A stretch of 64,000 bases of DNA. It comes from JBHJGS01 sp050331575 (lineage in GTDB: Bacteria > Pseudomonadota > Alphaproteobacteria > Sphingomonadales > Rhodothalassiaceae). The notes beneath the pieces were generated by a model that saw nothing but the letters and a program-made list of their open reading frames with translations, was not told the DNA's origin and searched no databases. The translations under genes and the position numbers were made by a program. Below are positions 25,596-33,019 of this stretch, piece after piece. Position 1 is the stretch's first letter, and the number at the start of each line of letters is the position of its first letter. The stretch is from assembly GCA_050331575.1 (NCBI GenBank), contig JBHJGS010000048.1, positions 41,335-105,334 on the forward strand. Direction: 5' to 3'.

Positions 25596-25991
25596 ATGCG
25601 TCAGCACGCCCAAGAGGAAGAAGACACCGAGATCAACATGACGCCGATGCTCGACATCGTGTTCATCATGTTGATTTTCTTCATCGTCACCGCCACCTTC
25701 ATTAAAGAAGCCGGCACCAATGTGGTCAAGCCGACGGCGGAGACCTCGCTGATCCAGGACCGGGCCTCAATTCTGGTCGCGGTCACCCCGGAAGACGAGA
25801 TCTGGATCAACAATCAGAAAGTTGACGAAAAGGCGGTGCGCAGCGTCATTGAGAAGCTGCATGCGGAAAATCCCAAGGGCACCGTCGTCATCCAGGCCGA
25901 CCGGCAGGCCAATGCCAAGACCTTCCTTGCCGTGCGCGATGCGGTTTTCGCCGCCGGCGTGCCGGAAGTGGCCCTAGCTACGGAGCGTTGA
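25596..25991 (+). CDS. exbD: ExbD-family biopolymer transport protein (second copy)
   Basis: A 131-residue ExbD paralogue with the same membrane helix around the functional Asp and a more typical ExbD periplasmic domain (VVIQADRQANAKTFLAVRDA). AGGAGG stands 9 nt before the ATG. Two ExbD genes in a row are usual in TtpC-type clusters, and they may form a heterodimer in the ExbB channel (inference). The tonB start follows 3 nt after its stop. Confidence 0.9.
   Translation: MRQHAQEEEDTEINMTPMLDIVFIMLIFFIVTATFIKEAGTNVVKPTAETSLIQDRASILVAVTPEDEIWINNQKVDEKAVRSVIEKLHAENPKGTVVIQADRQANAKTFLAVRDAVFAAGVPEVALATER
25638..25693 (+). repeat. 56-nt segment identical to 25188-25243 (exbD copy 2)
   Basis: Partner of the segment in the first exbD. 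Offset between copies is exactly 450 nt. Confidence 0.95.
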
Positions 25992-25994
25992 ACA

Positions 25995-26618
25995 ATGACC
26001 TTTATGCGATATGGACTGGGCTTGCTGGTGTCCGTCGCGGTCACCTTCGGCCTGTTCTACCTGATGCAAAGCCTGGTGGGCTCCAAACGGCTCAATATCC
26101 AGGAGGAAGATCGCATCGTGCTGATCGACCCCTTGGCGCGCGAGCGCGAAGAGAATGTCGATATCAAGCGGCGCGAACCGGAACGTCCGCCTGAGCCGGA
26201 GGCGCCGCCGCCGGATCTCGACATCAACACAGCGGCCAATCTCAACCCCAATGCGCTGTCGCTCAGCATCGGCGGGCCGGCGTTGGACGCCAGCGCGGAT
26301 ATCGCCGGGGTCGGCCAGGCGCCCAGTGACGGCGAATATCTGCCGATCGTGAAAATCGAACCGCAATATCCGCGCCGCGCGGCGGAGCGTGGCATCGAGG
26401 GGACGTGTCTGGTGTCCTACACGGTGACGCCGGAGGGCACGACGACCGATATTCAAGTGGTCGAAAGCGAATGTGAATCGATTTTTGCGCGTGCCTCCAT
26501 CCAGGCGGCGGAGAAATTCAAATACAAGCCGAAGGTGGTAAATGGCGAGGCGATCGCTGTGGCGAATGTGCAGAACCTGTTCACCTATCAGTTGGCCGAT
26601 GGCGGCCGTCGCCGGTAA
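25995..26618 (+). CDS. tonB: TonB family energy transducer
   Basis: A 207-residue TonB protein: N-terminal membrane anchor (about residues 5-25, GLLVSVAVTFGLFYLMQSLV), a short Pro/Glu-rich periplasmic spacer (RREPERPPEPEAPPPDLD), and a C-terminal TonB domain (PIVKIEPQYPRRAAERGIEG, then VTPEGTTTDIQVVES and KFKYKPKVVNGEA). It is compact, like TonB2. It transmits ExbB/ExbD energy to outer-membrane receptors, plausibly including the two encoded at 53-59 kb. It has two Cys in the C-terminal domain (GTCLVSY, ESECES) that could form a disulfide. Confidence 0.92.
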   Translation: MTFMRYGLGLLVSVAVTFGLFYLMQSLVGSKRLNIQEEDRIVLIDPLAREREENVDIKRREPERPPEPEAPPPDLDINTAANLNPNALSLSIGGPALDASADIAGVGQAPSDGEYLPIVKIEPQYPRRAAERGIEGTCLVSYTVTPEGTTTDIQVVESECESIFARASIQAAEKFKYKPKVVNGEAIAVANVQNLFTYQLADGGRRR

Positions 26619-26701
26619 GGCGCCAGCGACGCGGCGCCGCTTGGCCTGATCAGAGCCCCATCGCGCCGCTGGGGTGGCGGCGCGGTGCCGGGATCGGCTC
26701 G

Positions 26702-26801
26702 CAGACAGGGACCAAAGCCCAGCTATAGCCCGGAGAAAGCCGAGAGAAAGCCCAGGTATAGCCCAGAGAAAGCCCAGACAAATCCCAGACAGGGACGAAA
26801 G
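26702..26801. repeat. 11-bp tandem array upstream of the TPR gene
   Basis: Seven consecutive 11-bp units run from 26714 to 26790 (for example AAAGCCCAGCT, ATAGCCCGGAG, AAAGCCGAGAG, AAAGCCCAGGT, ATAGCCCAGAG, AAAGCCCAGAC, AAATCCCAGAC). CAGACAGGGAC occurs at both edges (26702-26712 and 26786-26796). The array ends just before the TPR gene start, so it sits in the 5' untranslated or promoter region. Confidence 0.9.
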
Positions 26802-26803
26802 CG

Positions 26804-28147
26804 ATGAGCGTAACGATGAGCAAGTGGAACAAGACGGTATCCCTCGTGGCCCTGGCCGTTGGGCTGCACCTGCTGCCCGCCTCGGTGTCGCCGGTGGCGC
26901 CGGCGCCCGCCTTCGCCCAAGACGATGAAGAAGGCCGCAAACGCCGCACCAAGCGGACCCAAGCGCTTGATACCAAGGTCTATGAGTCGGTGGGCAAGGC
27001 GCAGGAGGCCTATGAGATCGGCGACCGTCAAAAGGCCTATGACATCTTGAATGACCTGACCAGCAGCGACCGCCTGGGCGATTACGAGCGGGCTTATGTG
27101 AATACCGTGCTGGCAAGCTGGGCCTATGAGGAAGATCGCCCTCAAGATGCCATTCAGTATTTCGAGGTGGTTCTGCAACAAGAAGAAGCGCCAGAGACCT
27201 TTCTTGACCAAGCGATCTTCAATCTGGCGCAGATATATTTCATCACTGAACAATATCAAAAGTCTATTGACTATATGAACCGCTATCTGCAGCGGGCCGA
27301 AACCCCGGGGCTGACGCCTTACAATTTCCTCGCACAGGCGCATTATCAGCTGGAAGAGTATGACAGGGTTATCGAGTACGCCAATTTTCTGATTGAGAAG
27401 GCGCGGGAACTGAACCAGGAAATTCGCGAAAGCTGGTACCTGTTGCTGCGGTCCAGTTATTTCACTCTGCAGAATTTCGAAAAGGTCCGCGACATCACTG
27501 AGATTTTGGTGATCAACTTCAGTAAGCCGGAATATTGGCGCTCTCTCGCGGCGATCTATGGCGAATTGGGCCAGGAGCAGAAGCAATTGGCCGCACTGGA
27601 GGTCGCTTACAAACAGGGCTATTTCGACACCGAGGCCCAGTTGGTTAGCATCGCGCAATATTATATGTACCACAATGTGCCGATCAAAGCCGCCTGGGCC
27701 TTGGAAAAGGGCCTCAAGGATGGCGTGGTGGAGCCCACGGCCGACAATCTGGAATTGCTCGGCCGCGCGTATCTGCTGGCCCAGGAATATGACGAGGCGA
27801 TTGACACTTTGCTGAAAGCCGCCGCCAAACAGGATGATGGCGAGATCTGGCTACAAGCCGGCCAAGCCTTGGCCGAAAAGCAAAAATGGGAAGAAGCCGC
27901 CGACGCCTTGGAAAAGGCCCTGGCCTCGGGCGAGGTCGATAGTCCCAATAATGCGCGCATGCTGTTGGGGCAGGCCTATATGCAAATTTATGACTTCGAT
28001 AATGCGCGGGAAACCTTCCGCAAGGTCCGTGGAGACGAGGAATTGCGGTCGCAGGCCCGGCGATGGATCCGCTATATCGACCGCGAACGGGAGCGCGTCG
28101 CCTATCTCGATCGGTGGCTCGGAACCAACTATCTGAAGAACGACTAG
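26804..28147 (+). CDS. Exported tetratricopeptide repeat protein of the TonB cluster
   Basis: A 447-residue protein with a signal peptide (about residues 1-38, ending APAFAQ) followed by an all-helical TPR-like solenoid (alternating A/Y/L patterns such as YEIGDRQKAYDILNDL and AYLLAQEYDEAIDTLLKAA). TPR proteins of this kind close TtpC-type TonB clusters, where they may scaffold the periplasmic complex. That role is inferred from position. A second in-frame ATG lies at 26816; neither has a textbook ribosome site, and the 11-bp repeat array lies directly upstream. It is probably the last gene of the operon, since a terminator follows. Confidence 0.82.
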   Translation: MSVTMSKWNKTVSLVALAVGLHLLPASVSPVAPAPAFAQDDEEGRKRRTKRTQALDTKVYESVGKAQEAYEIGDRQKAYDILNDLTSSDRLGDYERAYVNTVLASWAYEEDRPQDAIQYFEVVLQQEEAPETFLDQAIFNLAQIYFITEQYQKSIDYMNRYLQRAETPGLTPYNFLAQAHYQLEEYDRVIEYANFLIEKARELNQEIRESWYLLLRSSYFTLQNFEKVRDITEILVINFSKPEYWRSLAAIYGELGQEQKQLAALEVAYKQGYFDTEAQLVSIAQYYMYHNVPIKAAWALEKGLKDGVVEPTADNLELLGRAYLLAQEYDEAIDTLLKAAAKQDDGEIWLQAGQALAEKQKWEEAADALEKALASGEVDSPNNARMLLGQAYMQIYDFDNARETFRKVRGDEELRSQARRWIRYIDRERERVAYLDRWLGTNYLKND

Positions 28148-28148
28148 G

Positions 28149-28203
28149 GGCTTCGCCGATCGACCGCGAGCGCGGCCGATCGCATGAAGCCGCCCGTTTT
28201 CTC
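28149..28203 (+). terminator. Terminator of the TonB operon
   Basis: A long imperfect stem (GGCTTC at 28149-28154 with GAAGCC at 28186-28191, extended inward by CCGATCG/CGATCG) is followed by GCCCGTTTTCTCT. It begins at the TPR stop codon. Confidence 0.55.
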
Positions 28204-28567
28204 TGGGGCGAGCCACTCTATGGCACCGACGGGCTATGCGTCGCCGTGGCCCGTCGACCGGATGCGGATCCTACCGGGCCTGGACCAGACTGTCCTGCCT
28301 TGGATGAGACGCGTCGGGCCCAGCCAGCAGCCGCGCCTGCGCAGTGCTCGGCGCTGAGACCCGGTGGGGCCAGCGCAGGCGTCGGAAGGGTGCAATGGGG
28401 CCGGCGTTGAGGCAGCCCAGATAGGCTGCGACCCCGGGACTGCCGGTTCGCGGGTGGGCCATGCCCCCCGGTGCGGAATGCCCAAGCTGCGGCATGCCCC
28501 CGGGGACGGTATGCCTATTGTGCAGCATCACCGCCCTCACCGGCGTTCTGGCGCCAAACCGGCGTGG

Positions 28568-28606
28568 AAAAAGGGGCGGGCTCCAGATGGGTCGCCCGCC
28601 CCTTTT
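28568..28606. terminator. Bidirectional Rho-independent terminator
   Basis: A perfect GC stem (GGGGCGGGC at 28573-28581, GCCCGCCCC at 28594-28602), 12-nt loop, flanked by AAAAA on the left and TTTT on the right, so it can work in both directions. It lies between the TonB operon and the convergent YHS gene. Confidence 0.75.
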
Positions 28607-28753
28607 GTCTGCTAGGGCGTCATTCGCCCAAGCGCGATTGGTCGGATGAAAACGCCCGCCTTCAAGGGAGCAAACAGCGCGATCGGACCGACCGGCCACC
28701 GCGTCGCCGGCTCAATCGCTCCGATCTTGCTGTGACGGGGGTCGTCAGGACGT

Positions 28754-29227
28754 TTAATTCAGCACCTTGGGCCAGTTGGCATTGGCCTGGTCGATGTGGC
28801 CCGGCACATCTTCAAACCACTTCTTCTGAATGCCCTTGTTCAGGTTCAGATAAAGCTTGCCCTCTTCAATGGCCCACACCTCCGGATCGCCGGCCGCGGT
28901 CTGGCCCTTGGCCACCGCATAGGCGCAATACCCGCCGAATTGCGGGCGATACTTGTCCGGATCGGCCTTGAACTGCTCCAGATGCTCTTCTGAGGCAAAC
29001 CGGAATTTGGCGCCCTTATACTCATAGACATGGGCATCATCGCCCTGCACCGGCTTGCCTTCGGTGAAATAGGCGACCGGATCATAGCCGTTCAGGGCAT
29101 AGTCCCAGCCGGAGGAAAAGATGCCGCCTTCCTTGACATAAATCTCCGGCTTGGCGGCCAGCGCCGGCGCGGAGGCGAGACCGAGGCCCACCAGGGCGAC
29201 GGCAAGAATCGAAAACAGTCTGTGCAT
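28754..29227 (-). CDS. Secreted YHS domain protein
   Basis: A 157-residue exported protein: signal peptide (RLFSILAVALVGLGLASAPA), then a YHS-like domain with ALNGYDPVAYFTEGKPVQG, KFRFASEEHLEQFKADPDKY and GGYCAYAVAKG. YHS domains are associated with metal binding, and stand-alone exported forms are common in proteobacteria without known function. The ATG at 29227 is chosen because GGGAGA precedes it at good distance. It appears monocistronic. Confidence 0.83.
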   Translation of the reverse strand: MHRLFSILAVALVGLGLASAPALAAKPEIYVKEGGIFSSGWDYALNGYDPVAYFTEGKPVQGDDAHVYEYKGAKFRFASEEHLEQFKADPDKYRPQFGGYCAYAVAKGQTAAGDPEVWAIEEGKLYLNLNKGIQKKWFEDVPGHIDQANANWPKVLN

Positions 29228-29407
29228 GAGCAATCTCCCGATGCCTGTCTGCGGTTACGGTTCAGGACATATGGTGTGCCCTCGAACGGTCAAGCAGCCT
29301 CGCGCGCGGGTTGACACGGCCGTGACACGTCGTGTGGCCCGCGCGAGGCGGGTGTGCGGGCCGCAAAGACGATACCGCCATGCCAGGCAAGATCGGGAAC
29401 GCTTGGC

Positions 29408-29494
29408 TGGTGCCCCCGGTCCGACTCGAACGGACACTCCCTTGCGGGAACCAGATTTTGAGTCTGGCGCGTCTACCGGTTCCGCCACAGGGGC
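29408..29494 (-). tRNA. tRNA-Leu (CAA)
   Basis: The minus strand gives acceptor GCCCCTG paired with CGGGGGC (one G-T pair), D arm, anticodon arm CCAGA-CTCAAAA-TCTGG with anticodon CAA, a long class II variable arm (TTCCCGCAAGGGAGT) and T arm with GTTCGAGTC. CCA is encoded at 29408-29410. It reads UUG. Confidence 0.95.
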
Positions 29495-29612
29495 TGTCTC
29501 AGCCAAGACCACCCGGATAGACCAGCACAGGCGCAGCGTCAAGCAGGCTTGCCCGGCGGTGTCGCGCCTGTTACCGCGTCAACGCCCGTCCATCACGCCC
29601 CGCCGGACCCTC

Positions 29613-30194
29613 ATGATAAGATCCTTGTATGACTGGACCCTTGCCCTGGCGCAACGGCCCGCCGCCCCGGCCTGGCTGGCCGGTGTCTCCTTTGTGGAAA
29701 GTTCGGTTTTCCCGATCCCGCCGGACATTCTGTTGATGCCGATGATCCTGGCCGACCGCAGCGCCGCGTTCCGCCTGGCGCTGATCTGCACCCTGGCCAG
29801 CGTCGCCGGCGCGGTCTCCGGCTATGCCATCGGCGCCTTGCTGTGGCAGGTGATCGGCCAGCCGATCATCGAACTATATGGCTATACCGAAGCTTTTGCG
29901 GAGTTTCAGGCGCTGTTCGCGGCTTATGGCGTGCTCACCGTGCTGGTCGGCGGCTTGACGCCCTTTCCCTATAAGGTGGTCACCATCGCCAGTGGGGCCG
30001 TGGCGTTCAATCTGCCGCTGTTCATCCTGTCCTCGATCATCGCCCGCGGCATCCGGTTTTTCTTGGAGGCCGGGCTGCTCTGGTATTTCGGCCCGCCGAT
30101 CCGCGCGTTCGTGGAAAAGCGCCTGGCGCTGACCGTCACGGCCTTTCTGTTCCTGTTGATCGCCGGTTTCTTTGCGGTCAAACTGCTGGCATGA
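29613..30194 (+). CDS. yqaA: YqaA family membrane protein (DedA/VTT superfamily)
   Basis: A 193-residue inner-membrane protein with four or five hydrophobic segments and the DedA/VTT-like block FVESSVFPIPPDILLMPMIL, then GLTPFPYKVVTIASGA. YqaA is a short member of the superfamily, other members of which affect lipid scrambling or export and envelope stability; its own function is not known. The stop overlaps the dsbB start (ATGA), and yqaA-dsbB-coq7 is a familiar order in alphaproteobacteria. Confidence 0.87.
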   Translation: MIRSLYDWTLALAQRPAAPAWLAGVSFVESSVFPIPPDILLMPMILADRSAAFRLALICTLASVAGAVSGYAIGALLWQVIGQPIIELYGYTEAFAEFQALFAAYGVLTVLVGGLTPFPYKVVTIASGAVAFNLPLFILSSIIARGIRFFLEAGLLWYFGPPIRAFVEKRLALTVTAFLFLLIAGFFAVKLLA

Positions 30195-30667
30195 CAGCAA
30201 GGACCTTCGCCCGCCGATACCCCGTGCGGCTGATCGGCCTGGCCGCGGCCCTGGTGCTCGGCACCGCCTTGGTGATCCAGCACGGCTTCGGCTATCTGCC
30301 CTGTGCCTTATGCTATCGCCAGCGCTGGCCCTATTATCTGTGGATCGGGCTGGGACTGGTGGCGCTGATCCGCCCCAGCCTGCCGGCCTTGCTGTTGGTG
30401 GCAGCGGCCACCGGTTTGGTCAGCGCCGGCTTGGGCCTGCACCATCTGGGCGTGGAGCGGGATTGGTGGGCGGGCCCGGCTGCCTGTGCCGGCGGGCTGA
30501 GCGGTGATCTGGACAAGATCCTGGACGATGTCATGGCCGCGCCGATCGTGCCCTGCGACGAACCCACCTGGACCTTTCTGAGCCTGTCCATGGCAGACTA
30601 TAATTTTCTGATATCGCTGGGGCTGACCGGCTTTGCGCTGTGGGCCCGGACCGCCAGGAGAGCGTGA
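30191..30667 (+). CDS. dsbB: Disulfide bond formation protein B
   Basis: A 158-residue four-helix inner-membrane protein that re-oxidises a DsbA-type protein and passes electrons to ubiquinone. The first redox pair is visible in PCALCYRQRWPYY, and the second pair would be the Cys of AACAGG and of VPCDEPTW. Length is close to normal. It overlaps yqaA by four bases. A ubiquinone biosynthesis gene, coq7, starts 2 nt after its stop, functionally fitting because DsbB uses quinone. Confidence 0.9.
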   Translation: MTARTFARRYPVRLIGLAAALVLGTALVIQHGFGYLPCALCYRQRWPYYLWIGLGLVALIRPSLPALLLVAAATGLVSAGLGLHHLGVERDWWAGPAACAGGLSGDLDKILDDVMAAPIVPCDEPTWTFLSLSMADYNFLISLGLTGFALWARTARRA

Positions 30668-30669
30668 CC

Positions 30670-31230
30670 ATGACTGAGCGTTTCACCCCGCCGCGCCCGC
30701 TGCCCGGCGATCGCCCGCTGGCCGACCAGATCGCCCGCATGATCCGGGTCGACCATGCCGGGGAATATGGCGCCGCCCAAATCTATAAGGGCCAGCTCGC
30801 CGTGCTCGGTGACCGGCATCGGCTGACCCCGCAGATCCGCCACATGCGCGAACAAGAGCAGCGCCATCTGGACACCTTCGACCGCCTGGTCACCGACCGC
30901 GGCATTCGCCCCACGGCGATCCAGCCGCTGTGGGCCGTGGCCGGATTTACCTTGGGGGCTGTGACCGCGGTCATGGGCGAACGCGCTTTAATGGCGTGTA
31001 CTGCGGCGGTGGAAGAGGTCATCGACACGCATTATGCCGAGCAACGCGAGGCCCTGGGCAATCATGACAGCGAACTGGCCGAGATCGTCGAGGATTTCCG
31101 CAAGGAAGAAGCCGAACACCGCGACATCGCCCTGGCCCACGACGCCGAAAAAACCCCCGGCTACAATCTGCTCAGCGGCGCTATCAAGGCAGGATGCAGG
31201 GCGGCGATCTTTTTGAGCAAGCGGGTGTGA
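30670..31230 (+). CDS. coq7: Demethoxyubiquinone hydroxylase Coq7
   Basis: A 186-residue di-iron oxygenase that hydroxylates C6 of demethoxyubiquinol in ubiquinone synthesis. The ferritin-like iron ligands are in place: RVDHAGEYGAAQIY, EQEQRHLDTF (ExxH), EEVIDTHY and EEAEHRDIA (ExxH). Both halves of the internal repeat are complete. The start at 30670 has AGGAGA upstream. A UbiH-family hydroxylase at 14060 works in the same pathway. Confidence 0.93.
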   Translation: MTERFTPPRPLPGDRPLADQIARMIRVDHAGEYGAAQIYKGQLAVLGDRHRLTPQIRHMREQEQRHLDTFDRLVTDRGIRPTAIQPLWAVAGFTLGAVTAVMGERALMACTAAVEEVIDTHYAEQREALGNHDSELAEIVEDFRKEEAEHRDIALAHDAEKTPGYNLLSGAIKAGCRAAIFLSKRV

Positions 31231-31239
31231 GGGGGCTGA

Positions 31240-32154
31240 CTAGCTTTCGCCGCCCCCGGCCCGCCGCTCCAGTTCCGCGTTCACTAGTGCGCCGATCAGC
31301 ACCAGAAAGGCGCTGAGATACAGCCACAGCATCAGCACCACCACGCCGGTGATGGCGCCGTAGGTCTCTGAGTAGGTGCCGAAGCTGCGGACATAAAGCG
31401 AGAACAGCAGCGACCCGCCGATCCAGCCGATCGCCGCCAGCCAGGCGCCGGGGCTGGTCCAGCGCCAGTCCGGCCGGTTGCGATCCGGCCCATAGGCATA
31501 TAACAGCGCCAACACGGCCAGGATCAGGCCGAGCAGGATCGGCCAGCGGATCAGCGCCACCGGCCAGTTCAGCCAGCCGGGCAGGGGCAGGGCGCCCAGG
31601 ATCGGCGGCACCACCGCGATCAGCGCCAGGCCCACCACGGTGACCAGAACGATGCCCGCGGTCAGCCCGAACACCAGGGCCGAGGTCTGGAAAAAGCCGC
31701 GCTCATCGGGCTCGTGATAGGCGATGCCCAGGCCGCCGACCAGCGCCTTGGTGCCTTTGGAGGCGCTCCACAAGGCCGCGATCACGCCCACCGCCGTGCC
31801 CACACCCAGCGCGCCGGACGAGGATCCGGCCAGGCGCTCCAGCTGCCCGGTCACAATGCTCTGCGCGCCGGCGGGCAGCATGTCGCTCAACGCGGTGATC
31901 TGCCGGGTCACCTGCTCCGGCGAGACCACCAGGCCGTAGACCGCGACCAGCGCAGCCAGGGCCGGGAACAGCGCCAGCAGCGCGAAAAACGCCACGCCGC
32001 CGGCGATGATCGAGACATTGTCCGCACCGATGCGCTGCTGCACGCGCCGGGCAACCCTCAGCCACGCCGTGTGTGACAGCCGGGCGGGACGGTCCACGGT
32101 TTGACCCGCGGTCCGGTCCCCAGGGCGATGAGGCGTGGTGGCGGGCTCAGGCAT
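31240..32154 (-). CDS. YihY/BrkB family membrane protein
   Basis: A 304-residue inner-membrane protein with six hydrophobic segments and the family signatures ISIIAGGVAFFALLALFPAL-like N-terminal helix and YSETYGAITGVVVLMLWLYL near the end. YihY/BrkB proteins were once called ribonuclease BN, wrongly, and their function is unknown; a transport role has been suggested. The ATG at 32154 is chosen, though an in-frame start at 32202 would extend it by 16 residues. It converges on coq7 with 9 nt between the genes. Confidence 0.85.
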   Translation of the reverse strand: MPEPATTPHRPGDRTAGQTVDRPARLSHTAWLRVARRVQQRIGADNVSIIAGGVAFFALLALFPALAALVAVYGLVVSPEQVTRQITALSDMLPAGAQSIVTGQLERLAGSSSGALGVGTAVGVIAALWSASKGTKALVGGLGIAYHEPDERGFFQTSALVFGLTAGIVLVTVVGLALIAVVPPILGALPLPGWLNWPVALIRWPILLGLILAVLALLYAYGPDRNRPDWRWTSPGAWLAAIGWIGGSLLFSLYVRSFGTYSETYGAITGVVVLMLWLYLSAFLVLIGALVNAELERRAGGGES

Positions 32155-32236
32155 GGCGGCGTGGGTCTCGCAGGGCAACAGAACAGACAGCGTAACGCGC
32201 AACCGCGCTCGCGGCTCCCTGCGCCGCCGTTGCCGC

Positions 32237-32944
32237 CTACTCCGGCTTGCGGAATTTCAGGGTAAAGCGGTCGGATTCGCCGATAGCGGCGTATTTGTCC
32301 CGGTCCTTGCCGCGCAGAGCGTAGGTCGGCGGCAGGGTCCAGACGCCGCGGGGATGATCGTGCGTGTCCTTCGGATTGGCATTGATGTCGGATTTGTCCA
32401 CCAGTTCGAAGCCGGCGGCCTCGGCCATCTCGATGGTCACGCTTTCCTTGACATAGCCATTGCGCGTGGCCTGTTCGACGTCCTCGGGCAGGCGGTGTTC
32501 GACCACACCCAACGTGCCGCCGGGCTTCAAGGCGGCATAGAACTGCTCGAAAACCTTCTGTGCCTGGTCGCGCGGCATCCAATTGTGCACGTTGCGGAAG
32601 GTCAGCACCATGTCGACCGGCTCCGCAGGCAGGCTGCCGCGGCCCGGATTATAGGTCTCATACCGGCCGGCGCCGGAGACATAAGCCTGTAAGATCTCGC
32701 GGTACCAGCCACCGCCGGGGCTGACCTCCATCACGGCCATGTCCGGTTCCAAGCCGAAAAAGGTCAGCGTGGCATAGGGATGGCGATACCGGTCGCGCGC
32801 TTTGTTGGCGTCGGACCGCGATGCGTTGTCGATCGCCTCACGCAGCTTGGCGTGCTTTTCGGATTCGTGGGTATCGGATGTGGCGGGTGCGGCCAGGAAG
32901 CAGGCGGCCATGGCAACGCCTGCCAGACGCAGCAAGATAGACAT
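32237..32944 (-). CDS. Exported class I SAM-methyltransferase-like protein
   Basis: A 235-residue protein with a signal peptide (RLAGVAMAACFLAAPATS) followed by a class I methyltransferase-like fold. The glycine-rich motif I is VMEVSPGGGWYREIL, motif IV-like VDMVLTFRNVHNW follows, and ALKPGGTLGVVEHR is typical of small-molecule methyltransferases. It resembles the COG4798 group of predicted exported methyltransferases. SAM is not known to be present in the periplasm, so either the signal is a membrane anchor or the protein is not an active methyltransferase. It stands alone between brkB and manC. Confidence 0.78.
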   Translation of the reverse strand: MSILLRLAGVAMAACFLAAPATSDTHESEKHAKLREAIDNASRSDANKARDRYRHPYATLTFFGLEPDMAVMEVSPGGGWYREILQAYVSGAGRYETYNPGRGSLPAEPVDMVLTFRNVHNWMPRDQAQKVFEQFYAALKPGGTLGVVEHRLPEDVEQATRNGYVKESVTIEMAEAAGFELVDKSDINANPKDTHDHPRGVWTLPPTYALRGKDRDKYAAIGESDRFTLKFRKPE

Positions 32945-33019
32945 CGGCGCGGTCTCCTAATCTAAAGGGTTGCGCCCAGCCTAACGGTGGCGCGGCCGGG
33001 CTTCCAGTGCCACCTTCGC

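Larger units (their letters stand above)
28148..28753. other. Intergenic region without a gene
   Basis: About 600 nt between convergent genes. Apart from the operon terminator and a strong bidirectional hairpin (28568-28606) I see only short direct repeats of CCCCCGG and GGCATGCCC. A Cys-containing frame at 28461-28649 lacks a ribosome site and is not called. Confidence 0.5.

Noticed and set aside
28461..28649. Short frame with CPSCG and further Cys, zinc-ribbon-like
   Set aside because: No ribosome site, low-complexity repeats of the same tetrapeptides, and the terminator hairpin runs through it.
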